A DNA stretch of 58,904 bases from contig DNNO01000001.1 in NCBI GenBank assembly GCA_003497625.1, positions 14,535 through 73,438 on the forward strand. Direction: 5' to 3'. The notes under the pieces are model-generated. The model worked only from the letters and a program-made list of their open reading frames with translations. It did no database searches and had not been told where the DNA came from. Origin of the DNA: Flavobacterium sp. (lineage in GTDB: Bacteria; Bacteroidota; Bacteroidia; Flavobacteriales; Flavobacteriaceae). Position numbers and translations under genes: made by a program. Shown here piece by piece: positions 8,765 to 17,871 of the stretch. Positions within the stretch are counted from its first letter, which is position 1. Every line of letters starts with the position of its first letter.

Positions 8765-9448
8765 TTAGAAAATTCCTTCATCCTGAAAACTTAAATAACC
8801 ATTTTCAGTAATAATAAGATGATCTAAAACCTGGATTTCTAAGGTTTGGCCAGCTTCTTTTATTCTTTTGGTAATCTTTAAATCAGCTTCACTTGCCATT
8901 AATTTTCCTGATGGATGATTATGCGAAAGAATTAAACCCGTTGCGTTTTGTTCGAAAGCTAATTTGAAGATAATTCGAATATCTACAACGGTTCCTGTGA
9001 TTCCTCCTTTTGAGAGTTGGGCCTTGTAGATGACTTTATTCGAATTGTTAAGATATAATACCCAAAATTCTTCGTGAGGCAATTCGCCAATAATGGGTTG
9101 CATGATATCGAAAACCGCTTTACTGGAAGTGATTTTTTTGAGTTCAATGGCGTCTTCGGCTCTGCGTCTTCTTCCTAATTCTAAAGCTGCGGCGATTGAA
9201 ATGGCTTTGGCTTCACCAATTCCTTTGAATTGCATGAGTTGAGACACCGACATTTTCCCTAAAGTATTCAAATTGTTTTCGGAAGAAGCTAAAATGCGTT
9301 GGCATAATTGCACGGCACTCTCGTTTCGAGAACCGGAACCAATTAAAATAGCAAGTAATTCGGAATCAGATAAGGTAGATTTACCTTTTATAAGAAATTT
9401 TTCACGTGGGCGATCGTCTTCAGCCCATTGATTGATTGGCGTGTACAT
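8765..9448 (-). CDS. radC: RadC family protein (JAB/MPN domain)
   Basis: Full-length RadC-like protein of 227 residues. The N-terminal helix-hairpin-helix part (LLAILIGSGS and LMQFKGIGEAKA) is followed by the JAB/MPN metalloprotease-like domain with LSHNHPSGKLMASEAD: zinc ligands His176, His178 and Asp189. The family was once linked to DNA repair, but that role is doubtful; the biochemical activity is unknown. It lies upstream of the SOD gene on the same strand with an 89-base gap, so cotranscription is uncertain. Confidence 0.92.
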   Translation of the reverse strand: MYTPINQWAEDDRPREKFLIKGKSTLSDSELLAILIGSGSRNESAVQLCQRILASSENNLNTLGKMSVSQLMQFKGIGEAKAISIAAALELGRRRRAEDAIELKKITSSKAVFDIMQPIIGELPHEEFWVLYLNNSNKVIYKAQLSKGGITGTVVDIRIIFKLAFEQNATGLILSHNHPSGKLMASEADLKITKRIKEAGQTLEIQVLDHLIITENGYLSFQDEGIF

Positions 9449-9559
9449 AAAAATTTATTTTGGCGTTCATATAAACAAATCTATTATTATAAAATTAATT
9501 ATCCAAATTTTGTAACTTTATTGAAATTTAAAAAAATATAACCTTAAAAATAAAACAAC

Positions 9560-10297
9560 ATGAAAACATTAAAAAATTTTATTGCTTTAGTAGCAATTTT
9601 ATTGACGGGCTTAACTTCATCAGCTCAAACGGCAGATGAAATTATTAATATATATATAGAAAAAATTGGTGGAAAAGAAAGGCTTTCAAAAGTTAATAGT
9701 TTAAAAAAGAAAATGATAGTCAATTCCTATGGAATAGAGATTCCTATGGAAATTTACAATAGCACTTCAGGAAAAACATATGTAAAAATTAATATTTCAG
9801 GAAAAGAAATTACTGAATCAGCATTTGATGGAAAAAAAGGTTGGAGAACAGACCTTTACTCAATGAAAGTTGAAAAATTAGACAATGAAGCAATTAATAA
9901 TCAACTGAGTCAAGCCAATGATTTTCCAGATCCATTTTACAACTACATAAAAAAAGGATATAAAGCCGAATTTTTAGGAAAAGAATTTAAAGAAGATATT
10001 GAATATTTTAAAATCAAACTAACCAAAACACCCATTTTTGTTGCTGGCAAAAAAGAAGAAAATATATGTTATTATTATTTTGACACAAAAACACACTTGC
10101 CAATGATAATTGAAACCGAGATAAAAGAAGGACCAGCAAAAGGAGTAATAACACCCACATTTATAAGAAATTACCAAAAAATGGATGGCTTATTATTTCC
10201 TCATGAAATGGAAGATATTGAAAATGTAATTACTATTAATAGTATTGAAATCAATCCAATTATAGATTTTAAAGCATTCGAAATGAAAACCGAATAA
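9560..10297 (+). CDS. Secreted LolA-like protein
   Basis: A 245-residue protein with a signal peptide (cleavage near SSAQ, about residue 22). The opening ADEIINIYIEKIGGKERL, then short strands, then FDGKKGW and a late GVITPTFIRNYQKMDG are typical of Bacteroidota proteins annotated as outer membrane lipoprotein-sorting-like, with the half-barrel fold shared with LolA and LolB. No lipobox is present, so it is periplasmic or surface-exposed. The ligand cannot be told from sequence. A weak box TAACTTTA lies about 40 bases before the start. Its base composition is very A-rich, with many Lys codons. Confidence 0.75.
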   Translation: MKTLKNFIALVAILLTGLTSSAQTADEIINIYIEKIGGKERLSKVNSLKKKMIVNSYGIEIPMEIYNSTSGKTYVKINISGKEITESAFDGKKGWRTDLYSMKVEKLDNEAINNQLSQANDFPDPFYNYIKKGYKAEFLGKEFKEDIEYFKIKLTKTPIFVAGKKEENICYYYFDTKTHLPMIIETEIKEGPAKGVITPTFIRNYQKMDGLLFPHEMEDIENVITINSIEINPIIDFKAFEMKTE

Positions 10298-10462
10298 TAT
10301 AAAAAAAAAGTTTTTTCATCATTTTAAGTAAAATTGAAATCGTCAAAAAAATCTCTCGCCTAACTATTTAAATAAAGAATGTTTCTCATTTATTGTAATC
10401 TGTTTTTAAATTAATATCATAATAAAATTCAATGGTGTTCCGTTTTAATAAAAATCATACTT

Positions 10463-11116
10463 ATGAAAATCATTCGAATCATTTTATTCTCTTTTTTATT
10501 TCTGAATTGTAAGAAAGAAACCATTAAAACGGAAATAGCGCAACAGATTGAATCAAAAACAGAAATAGAAGCGATTAAAAACCCAACTGATTTCTATGAA
10601 AAACTATCAAATGCAGCTATTTCGATAATTGATCCTGAAGTGGTTTATACTCCAGCATATGTTGGGATAAAATATCCAAATGGTGATGTTCCTGCAAAAA
10701 CGGGCGTTTGTACGGATGTGGTAATTCGTGCTTATCGAAAATTAGGGATTGATTTACAAAAAGAAGTGCATGAAGATTTGAAAGCCAACTTTTCTTTGTA
10801 TCCGAATTTAAAAAAATGGGGTTTAAAAACCACAGATAAAAACATCGATCATAGAAGAGTACCTAATTTAGAAATTTTCTTCGCTCGAAAAGGCGAAAGT
10901 TTACCCATTACTCAAAATCCAAAAGATTACAAAACAGGTGATTTAGTCACTTGGATGATTAATGATAAATTACCTCATATTGGTATTGTAACTCACATAA
11001 AATCAAGCAACGGAAACCCAATGATTGTACACAACGTAGGAAGCGGACAAGTTTTAGAAGATTGTTTACTGAGTTGGAAAATTGTGGGACATTATAAATT
11101 TAAGATTGAAGATTAA
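10463..11116 (+). CDS. DUF1287 domain lipoprotein
   Basis: Lipoprotein with a short signal peptide and lipobox FLNC (Cys16). The mature part is the DUF1287 domain, related to NlpC/P60-like cysteine amidohydrolases: TGVCTDVVIRAYRKLGID with a candidate nucleophile Cys83, a conserved RRVPNLEIFFARKG, YKTGDLVTWM, and the candidate His172 in PHIGIVTH. It probably acts on peptidoglycan or another amide in the periplasm, but this is inferred from fold similarity. It converges with the next gene, overlapping it by 17 bases at the 3' ends. Confidence 0.88.
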   Translation: MKIIRIILFSFLFLNCKKETIKTEIAQQIESKTEIEAIKNPTDFYEKLSNAAISIIDPEVVYTPAYVGIKYPNGDVPAKTGVCTDVVIRAYRKLGIDLQKEVHEDLKANFSLYPNLKKWGLKTTDKNIDHRRVPNLEIFFARKGESLPITQNPKDYKTGDLVTWMINDKLPHIGIVTHIKSSNGNPMIVHNVGSGQVLEDCLLSWKIVGHYKFKIED

Positions 11117-11930
11117 CGATTTTTGATTTTAGAAAATCTTCCAATACTTTTGCAGGAATTTTTTTCTCCTCTAAATCTCTATACCAATTATACCATAAAT
11201 CTTCTTTCAATTCTAGATGATACTCATTAATCAAAAACTGAACAATTGGAATATTATTTTGTTGCAATTGTTTTACCATGTGTACAGTAATTCTTTCAAA
11301 AAACTGAAGCTGCCATAAAGTAACTTCTATATCTCTCTGAGAACATTGATATTTATCTGAAACATCTACTGATAAATCGTAATAATCTTGATTTAGTGGT
11401 TCTAAAAACTCAACAAGTTTATCATAATTAATTGAATTTGACTTTATCAAATCTCCTGTTGTACTTTGACTTTTCACATACACTTTGAATCCCTTTTTCC
11501 AATATTCAAAAAGTGTATTTATTATTGTATTTGTAAAATCATACTTAATAGAAAAAGTTTCCCCATGCTCTAGTCTCTTTGGCCACTTTTCTTTATTAAT
11601 AAATAATGTAGTTGGATAATATTTATCTGGATTTTTATTCTCTTCAAAATGAAAAATCACTGTTTGTAAGAATTTAACTTCTTTTGAAATATTTACAATA
11701 TTAACAGTTACATCACATTTCGATGGTTTAGGATGTGAAATATAATTAAATACAAATTTAAAATCTGGATTACCTTCTATATAGTCTTTTTTATACTTTT
11801 TCTTTACTCGACCATTAAATTGTTTAAGTATCCTATCACTAATATTCAGAAAATTATTTGTAATTGCAAAAAATCCAACAATTATTGCTAAAACACTTCC
11901 GAAAATTATTTTAAAACTATCAAGCTCCAT
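11100..11930 (-). CDS. Membrane-anchored protein of unknown function
   Basis: A 276-residue protein with one N-terminal membrane helix (about residues 7-28, FKIIFGSVLAIIVGFFAI) and a large hydrophilic part. The first half after the anchor looks like a beta-rich domain (FKFVFNYISHPKPSKCDVTV); the second half is helical with a Trp-rich stretch (LWYNWYRDLEEK). No family recognised. It lies 12 bases after the stop of the gene further downstream on the plus map (mpl is read toward it from the right only if it shares that transcript; mpl ends at 11943), so mpl and this gene are probably read in the order mpl then this gene. Confidence 0.75.
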   Translation of the reverse strand: MELDSFKIIFGSVLAIIVGFFAITNNFLNISDRILKQFNGRVKKKYKKDYIEGNPDFKFVFNYISHPKPSKCDVTVNIVNISKEVKFLQTVIFHFEENKNPDKYYPTTLFINKEKWPKRLEHGETFSIKYDFTNTIINTLFEYWKKGFKVYVKSQSTTGDLIKSNSINYDKLVEFLEPLNQDYYDLSVDVSDKYQCSQRDIEVTLWQLQFFERITVHMVKQLQQNNIPIVQFLINEYHLELKEDLWYNWYRDLEEKKIPAKVLEDFLKSKIVNLQS

Positions 11931-11942
11931 GTTTTTATCAAA

Positions 11943-13298
11943 TTATTGAATCAACCCTTTCACCTCATCAAAATTCAAACCACCGTAATTTCCTGAGCTC
12001 ATTAGTAATAAAGCAGAATTATCTAAATTTTGGCTGAATAAAAAGTCTTTAAATTCGGTTGGATTGGTGTAAATAATTAAATCTTCTCTTTGGAAGGATT
12101 GCGCAATTTGGTCATAAGTTACTTCTTCCAAACGTTTGATTTTTACCGCATCGGGCGAGTAGAACACAACTGCAACATCGGCTGCGTCTAAAGCACCTTG
12201 GTATTCTTTTAAGAACTCGGCATTCAAACTACTATACGTGTGCAATTCTAAACAAGCGACTACTTTTCTATCTGGATATTGTGCTTTTACGGCTTTTGTA
12301 GTGGCTGAAACTTTACTTGGCGAATGCGCAAAATCTTTATAAGCTACTTTATTGGCACTTTCGGCAATTTTTTCTAAACGTTTTGAAGCGCCTTTGAAAC
12401 TAGCGATGGCTTCGTAAAATTCAGCTTCGTCCACGCCCATGCATTGGCAAATCCATTTGGCACCAGCTAAATTGCTTAAATTATGTGCACCGAAAACTTC
12501 AATTGGCATTGGACCTTCTGGAGTGTCTAACAAAGTCGTTCCGTTTTCAACGTTGTAACTTGGTGTTTGGTAGGCAATTTTTCGAATTTGATTTTCGGTT
12601 CCTTCGGCTACTGATTTTACGGCTTCGTCTTCTTCGTTATAGACTAAAATTCCACCACGCGTGATTTGGTTAGCAAAAATTCTAAATTGTTCTACATAAT
12701 TATCAAACGTTGGAAACACGTTGATGTGATCCCAAGCAATTCCTGACAACAACGCAATATTCGGTTGGTACAAATGGAATTTTGGTCGCAAATCGATTGG
12801 AGAAGTCAAATATTCATCGCCTTCCAACACAATAAAATCATTGTCTTCAGTTAAATGCACCATCGTATCGAAACCTTCCAACTGTGCACCTACCATGTAA
12901 TCCACTTCGATATTGTGATAATGCATCACATGCAAAATCATCGAAGTAATCGTAGTTTTACCATGTGAACCACCAATAACTACTCGGGTTTTATTTTTCG
13001 ATTGCTCGTATAAAAATTCGGGATACGAATAAATTTTCAAGCCTAACTCTTGTGCTTTCAACAATTCAGGATTATCTGCTTTAGCGTGCATTCCCAAAAT
13101 AATCGCTTCAATATCGGTTGTGATTTTTTCTGGAAACCAACCTTCTTCCTTTGGTAACAAACCTTTTTTCTCCAAACGCGATTTTGAAGGTTCAAAAATA
13201 GCGTCATCGCTACCTGTAACGTGATATCCTTTATTGTGTAAGGCTAATGCTAAATTGTGCATGGCTGCTCCGCCGATGGCTATGAAATGTGTTCTCAT
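11943..13298 (-). CDS. mpl: UDP-N-acetylmuramate:L-Ala-gamma-D-Glu-meso-DAP ligase (murein recycling ligase)
   Basis: Mur ligase family. Mpl joins a recycled tripeptide to UDP-MurNAc, bypassing MurC, MurD and MurE. Visible features: N-terminal Rossmann region IAIGGAAMHNLALALHNKGY with VTGSDD, ATP loop GGSHGKTT (109-116), EGDEYLTSPID, HNLSNLAGA, and the DFAHSPSKVSATTKAV segment of the C-terminal domain. The AAMHNLA version of the N-terminal glycine loop, VTGSDDAIFEPS and 451 residues favour Mpl over MurC, although automatic pipelines may call it UDP-N-acetylmuramate-alanine ligase. The spacer upstream is a phased octamer array (13300-13371). Confidence 0.85.
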   Translation of the reverse strand: MRTHFIAIGGAAMHNLALALHNKGYHVTGSDDAIFEPSKSRLEKKGLLPKEEGWFPEKITTDIEAIILGMHAKADNPELLKAQELGLKIYSYPEFLYEQSKNKTRVVIGGSHGKTTITSMILHVMHYHNIEVDYMVGAQLEGFDTMVHLTEDNDFIVLEGDEYLTSPIDLRPKFHLYQPNIALLSGIAWDHINVFPTFDNYVEQFRIFANQITRGGILVYNEEDEAVKSVAEGTENQIRKIAYQTPSYNVENGTTLLDTPEGPMPIEVFGAHNLSNLAGAKWICQCMGVDEAEFYEAIASFKGASKRLEKIAESANKVAYKDFAHSPSKVSATTKAVKAQYPDRKVVACLELHTYSSLNAEFLKEYQGALDAADVAVVFYSPDAVKIKRLEEVTYDQIAQSFQREDLIIYTNPTEFKDFLFSQNLDNSALLLMSSGNYGGLNFDEVKGLIQ

Positions 13299-13299
13299 T

Positions 13300-13371
13300 T
13301 TTTATGTTGAATTGTTAAACTGTTAATTTGTGAAATCGATTAAACGATTAAACATTTCAACAATTACGCTA
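13300..13371 (-). repeat. Phased 8-base repeat array between the TPR gene and mpl (nine units)
   Basis: Read on the minus strand from the TAG stop of the TPR gene (13371-13369), the spacer divides into nine 8-base words and ends one base before the mpl ATG. Examples are TTGTTGAA, ATGTTTAA, TCGTTTAA, ACAGTTTA and ACAATTCA. The words are related but degenerate, roughly NYGTTTAA in the first half and ACARTTYA in the second. Several carry TAA or TGA, and the 8-base step moves these stops through all frames. The array fills the whole spacer. Confidence 0.75.
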
Positions 13372-14058
13372 TTTATTTTCAAATTCTAGTTTTAACTTAT
13401 TTGCTCTTGTTTTGTCTTTCAACTTGTTCAAATATAAGTCATATAATTTTTCGAAAGTAGTTTTAGAATTACCAATTTCGTGCGCTTTTTTATAGTTTAT
13501 TTCTGCCTTTGAATAGCGCTTAAAATACACATCAATATAACCTTTTGCTAAGTAGCCGTCTACTTTTGAAAGAACCATTAATTCATCGGCATATTTTTGA
13601 GCTTTTTTTTCGCTTCCGCCAATCATAGCAGGTAATTCGATATATAACATGACTAATGCCCAACGCGATTCAACGTGTTTTACATCTAATTTTGCAGCGG
13701 TTAAAAACGATTCTTCTACTTCATCAATCATTCCTAAAGCTTTGAATTTGTTAGATTCTTTGGCTTTCATTCCTAATGCACCGCCATATTTGTACCAATA
13801 ATTAGCATTTTTTGGATAACTAACTTTTAATTTTTTATAGTTGATTATCCCAGCATCCCAATCTTTTTGATGTCCGGCAATATCTCCAAGATATTCAATG
13901 GTTTTTATATGATTCGGTTGCGATTTTAAAAGTTCGGAAAATAGTTTTTCTGCTTCGTTGTATTTTTTTTGCGCATACAATTTCTCGGCCTTTTCAAACG
14001 TTGATTGAGAAAAGACTGAAAACGAAAGTAATAGAAAAAAGATTTGAATGTTTTTCAT
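13369..14058 (-). CDS. Secreted tetratricopeptide repeat protein
   Basis: A 229-residue protein with a signal peptide (about residues 1-17, ending SVFSQ). It carries degenerate TPR units, the clearest being FEKAEKLYAQKKYNEAEKLF and LLKSQPNHIKTIEYLGDIAG, then KLKVSYPKNANYWYKYGGAL. TPR proteins are scaffolds for protein contacts; the location would be periplasmic. It lies upstream of mpl on the same strand with a 70-base spacer made of 8-base repeats. Partner unknown. Confidence 0.85.
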   Translation of the reverse strand: MKNIQIFFLLLSFSVFSQSTFEKAEKLYAQKKYNEAEKLFSELLKSQPNHIKTIEYLGDIAGHQKDWDAGIINYKKLKVSYPKNANYWYKYGGALGMKAKESNKFKALGMIDEVEESFLTAAKLDVKHVESRWALVMLYIELPAMIGGSEKKAQKYADELMVLSKVDGYLAKGYIDVYFKRYSKAEINYKKAHEIGNSKTTFEKLYDLYLNKLKDKTRANKLKLEFENK

Positions 14059-14100
14059 TTTTCAAAAATAGTGAAATGATTTTGGATATTTCACATAAAA

Positions 14101-14126
14101 AAACGACTTGATTTCTCAAGTCGTTT
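14101..14126 (-). terminator. Terminator after the S46 peptidase gene
   Basis: Stem AAACGACTTGA/TCAAGTCGTTT (11 bases) with loop of four; extended by A and T runs on both sides, so it can work on both strands. It lies 22 bases after the S46 stop. Confidence 0.9.
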
Positions 14127-14148
14127 TTAATTTTATTGTATTTAAAAA

Positions 14149-16296
14149 TTACTTCACAATAGTCATTTCGTCAACAATGTGTTTAGCGCCTGAGAAATTC
14201 TCAATTACCCATAACACGTAACGAATATCAACATTGATTGTACGTTGTAATTTTTTATCAAAGATTACGTCACCCGCCATAGCTTCGATGTTTCCGTCGA
14301 ATGCTAAACCAATTAACTCACCTTTTCCGTTTAATACTGGCGAACCTGAATTTCCTCCTGTAATATCGTTGTCAGTTAAGAAATTAACGTGTAAAGAACC
14401 GTCTTTATCTGCATAACGACCAAAATCTTTAGCAGCATTCATTTCTAATACTCTTGTAGGTAAATCAAATTCTAAATCACCTTTTTTGTATTTTTTAACT
14501 TGACCCGCTAAAGTAGTGTAGTTGTTAACTTTAGCATCATTACGTTTGTCAGCTGGTAAAGAACGAACTTTTCCATAAGTTAAACGTAAAGTTGAATTTG
14601 CATCTGGATATTTGATTTCTCCAATTTTAGATTCTCTTAAACCTTCAACTAATAAACGGAAAGATGCACCAAAATCATTTTGAGATTTGATTAATTCTTC
14701 ACTTCTAAAGCTGTAGTGATTTAACATATCATTCGTTAAAACGAAAAGTGGATCATTTTTAAGTAATTCTTCTGATGGTAAATCTAAGAATGCTTTTACT
14801 CTATCAACAGAAGTGAAAATACTTAAATCGAATGCTGCGTTTACATATTTAGTAAAATCGCCATTGTTTTCTGCAGCTAATTTCTCAACCATTGGAGCTA
14901 ATTTATATCCCGCTTTTTTAGCATATAAATTTAATTGAGCTGCTAAAATATCTTTTTCAGCTGGAATATGTAATTCACTGTGCATTCCTTGAGCCATTTC
15001 TAAAATAGCAGGAGCCATTTGTGCTCTTTTTGTAGCATCTGCTTTAGCATAGTTTTCTAACTGTCTTCCTAAACCTCTACTTACTGTTCCAAAAGCAGAC
15101 GTTCTGAACAATTGCATCATGTAGTTATCATGACGCGATTTTTCGTTAGTTAAAGCATAAAACTTATTGATTGTAGGCACTACATTACCATATTTTGCTT
15201 TATTAGCTGGTTGGTTAGCCCATTTGTGAAATTTAGCTTCTTGAGCTGCTTTTGTTTTAGCTGTTCCAAATTTTGATAACGCATCAATCATTCCTTGACG
15301 GTTTTTCCAGTAGTTAGCAACTCCTGCAAATTTTGAAGCATAAATAAGGTTTAAAGCATCAGACTGAACCATGTATTTTTTCATGTTGTCCATACCTGTT
15401 TTAGAACCTTCAACCCAAGCTGGATAAGCAAATTTTACGTTTTGCTCAATTCCACCTGCTGGCATCCAACGGTTAGTTCTACCTGGATAACCTAAAATCA
15501 TAGCGAAGTCATTTTCTTTAACACCACCAATATTTACTGGTAAATAATGTTTTGGCTTTAAAGGAACATTGTTTGTAGAATAATCCGCTGGATTTCCGTT
15601 AGCATCAGCATATACTCTAAACATAGAGAAATCTGCTGTATGACGTGGCCATTCCCAGTTATCAGTATCACCACCAAATTTTCCTAAACTTTCTGGAGGA
15701 GTTCCAACTAAACGAACGTCTTTATAATCTTGGTAAACGAAATAGTAATATTCGTTTCCTTGGAAAAACGGACGAACAGAAACGGTATATTTTCCGCCTT
15801 CGTTATTTTCTTTTTCAATTTTAGCGATTTCAGCATTGATAGCTTTTTCTCTATCTGCTTCGCTCATTGTAGGATTTACAACAGACAAAATTCTTTTTGA
15901 ACAATCATCCATACGAACAAAGAAACGCACGTATAAACTTGAAGGTTTTAATTCATCTGCTCTGTTTTTTGCCCAATAACCATTTTTTAAATAATTTTTT
16001 TCTGCCGAAGATAATTCTGCAATAGCATCATATCCACAGTGGTGATTGGTTAAAACTAATCCGTCTTTTGAAATCATTTCAGCAGTACATCCACCATTAA
16101 ATTGCACAATTGCATCTTTTAAACTGTGGTTGTTGATACTGTAAATTTCTTCGGCTGTTAATTGCAAGCCCATTTTTTGCATGTCGCGGTGATTTAAACG
16201 CTCAATGAACATTAAAAACCACATTCCTTCATCTGCTTTTACCGAAGCTGGCACAAGCATTATTGCAGAAACGACAAATAATAATAATTTTTTCAT
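14149..16296 (-). CDS. S46 family dipeptidyl peptidase (DPP7-like by specificity residue)
   Basis: Exported serine exopeptidase that removes dipeptides from peptide N-termini, a family well known in Bacteroidota that live on protein. Signal peptide 1-21 (cleaved after VKA). The triad elements are His86 in LTNHHCGYD and Ser650 in GGNSGSPVLNGKGEL; the Asp lies mid-protein. Eighteen residues after the serine is Gly668 (LAFDGNIEA). In known enzymes Gly here goes with hydrophobic P1 preference (DPP7) and Arg with acidic P1 (DPP11), so this should be DPP7-like. Length 715 matches the family. Own terminator downstream; a minus-strand TATATTCG box lies upstream. Confidence 0.93.
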   Translation of the reverse strand: MKKLLLFVVSAIMLVPASVKADEGMWFLMFIERLNHRDMQKMGLQLTAEEIYSINNHSLKDAIVQFNGGCTAEMISKDGLVLTNHHCGYDAIAELSSAEKNYLKNGYWAKNRADELKPSSLYVRFFVRMDDCSKRILSVVNPTMSEADREKAINAEIAKIEKENNEGGKYTVSVRPFFQGNEYYYFVYQDYKDVRLVGTPPESLGKFGGDTDNWEWPRHTADFSMFRVYADANGNPADYSTNNVPLKPKHYLPVNIGGVKENDFAMILGYPGRTNRWMPAGGIEQNVKFAYPAWVEGSKTGMDNMKKYMVQSDALNLIYASKFAGVANYWKNRQGMIDALSKFGTAKTKAAQEAKFHKWANQPANKAKYGNVVPTINKFYALTNEKSRHDNYMMQLFRTSAFGTVSRGLGRQLENYAKADATKRAQMAPAILEMAQGMHSELHIPAEKDILAAQLNLYAKKAGYKLAPMVEKLAAENNGDFTKYVNAAFDLSIFTSVDRVKAFLDLPSEELLKNDPLFVLTNDMLNHYSFRSEELIKSQNDFGASFRLLVEGLRESKIGEIKYPDANSTLRLTYGKVRSLPADKRNDAKVNNYTTLAGQVKKYKKGDLEFDLPTRVLEMNAAKDFGRYADKDGSLHVNFLTDNDITGGNSGSPVLNGKGELIGLAFDGNIEAMAGDVIFDKKLQRTINVDIRYVLWVIENFSGAKHIVDEMTIVK

Positions 16297-16430
16297 AATA
16301 AATCTGTGTTCTTTTGATTTGTGTGGCGAATATACTTAAAAATACGATTTTGATAAAATTATCACTTCAAAATCAGATTAGATTGAAACAATTTTAACTT
16401 TTTATTATAAAAACTAGATTAAAAACAAAA

Positions 16431-16469
16431 AAGCATCTCCAAATTGAAGATGCTTTTTCTTACTTTTTA
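16431..16469 (-). terminator. Terminator of the M43 gene, one of two identical 39-base copies
   Basis: Stem AAGCATCT/AGATGCTT with a nine-base loop, T runs on both strands. The 39 bases from 16431 are identical to those from 17826 downstream of obg. Confidence 0.9.
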
Positions 16470-16479
16470 AAAAACTCAT

Positions 16480-17727
16480 TTATTGAACAAGTACTTTTTT
16501 TGTTGTAATAAAGTCATCCGACTTAATGGTTATAAAATAAACTCCAGCTGCAGTAGCATTCAAATTCATTTCTTGATTTAGACTATTATTTCCTGAATAT
16601 TTATTTTCAAAAACTGTTCTTCCCGATTGATCAATAATATGAACCGTATATTCATTAACCATTTCTGAAAACTGAATATTAAAATACCCTTTGTTAGGAT
16701 TTGGATAAACTACGAAACTATTTTTGTCAAAATCTCCATTAGACAACAAAGTATCCTGATTAAAAGAAGAAGCAATTACATTCAAATGAGCTTGCATACG
16801 AGTAGCTTGACCTTGTGTTAACATATACATACAAGAATCATTAGTATAATCCATATAATTCATAGTCAATTCTCTTGGCGTACCAGAACAAGTAGATAAA
16901 TGTGAAATAGCAGGACAGCCACCGTTTGAAGTATTATGTTGTGGAGTATCTGAAACACCATCATTACCGCAAGTAGCATCTCCCCAAATATGGTTCAAAT
17001 TCAAATAATGTCCTAACTCATGAGTTAAAGTTCTTCCTAAATTATAAGGAGCTCCAGGAACAAAACCTGTACATCCAGCTCCCGAACCAAAGGCTGAACT
17101 ATTAATAAATACTGCAGCACCATCCGCTGGTGATGATCCTAAATAAGCATATCCTAATGTTCCTCCTGATAAATTTTTAACAACAAGATTTAAATATCCC
17201 GTCCAATCTGGATCCCAATCTCAATTAGGACCTCCACCAAATGCTTGTCTAAAAGTTATCGCCAGAGCTCCGTTAGCCAAACCAGTACTAGCTGGATGAT
17301 TCCCATTTGCAATTTCGAAACTAACATCTAAAGCACCCGTATTAACTCCTGGAAAAAAAGCACCCGTATTACCTGTCCAAATAGATAAATCCGAATTTGC
17401 TGCATTGAAATCAGCGTTTAAAATATCGACCTGATTTTGAGCCAAATTTCTTAAACATTGTTTTTCAGATTCTGTTAAAGTTGCACTTGCTGAAGGGAAA
17501 TGGACAGCAACTGGTATTCTCAAGGTTGCTCTTCTATGTGCTCCATTTAAGTTTTCATTAGAAACTCTTTCAAATTCTGATTCAAATAATCTTTTATGGT
17601 TTTCATAAATAGCTTTCATTCTAGGATTATTAGAAAGCTCTTCCATCTTTTCAGTAGTAGCACAACTTCTCTCTTGAGAGAAACTAAATTGAGCTACCAA
17701 TAAAACTAATAGTAATTTAATTTTCAT
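16480..17727 (-). pseudogene. M43-family (pappalysin/cytophagalysin-like) secreted metalloprotease with an in-frame TGA
   Basis: Zinc metalloprotease with a signal peptide (cleavage near SFSQ) and a prodomain up to the TGA at 17221-17223. Reading on in the same frame gives DWDPDWTGYLNLVVKNLSGG, LGYAYLGS, and the complete zinc site HELGHYLNLNH at 16990-17022, then CxxTPRELTMNYMDYTNDSCM-like M43 sequence with the Met-turn. The C-terminus is a type IX sorting domain (VVYPNPNKGYFNI to the end). So one nonsense codon splits an otherwise intact 415-codon frame. The stop falls between prodomain and active site. It could be a real null allele, a sequencing error or readthrough. The distal part has no proper start of its own: the only nearby candidate is a TTG inside the zinc motif. 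Confidence 0.9.
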
Positions 17728-17825
17728 TTTTCTTGATTTGGGTTTAGGGCGCTAATATACTTTATCTAAACAAAAAAATAACAAAAAGATGTAAATTTGT
17801 TATTAAAAAGTTGATTTAAACAAAG

Positions 17826-17864
17826 AAGCATCTCCAAATTGAAGATGCTTTTTCTTACTTTTTA
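17826..17864 (-). terminator. Terminator of obg, identical to the copy at 16431-16469
   Basis: Same 39 bases as the M43 terminator, with the stem AAGCATCT/AGATGCTT. It begins seven bases after the obg stop. Confidence 0.9.
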
Positions 17865-17871
17865 TACTCTT

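Noticed and set aside
14149-16296. S46 peptidase as DPP11 (acidic specificity)
   Set aside because: The residue 18 after the catalytic serine is Gly, not Arg.
16480-17004. The distal part of the M43 gene as a separate protein
   Set aside because: Its first start is a TTG inside the zinc motif HELGHYLNLNH, and the open frame continues upstream without a stop to the TGA at 17221. It is one broken gene.
17221-17223. TGA read as selenocysteine
   Set aside because: M43 enzymes have no selenocysteine at this place, there is no sign of a SECIS-like hairpin and no selenium genes are in the window.
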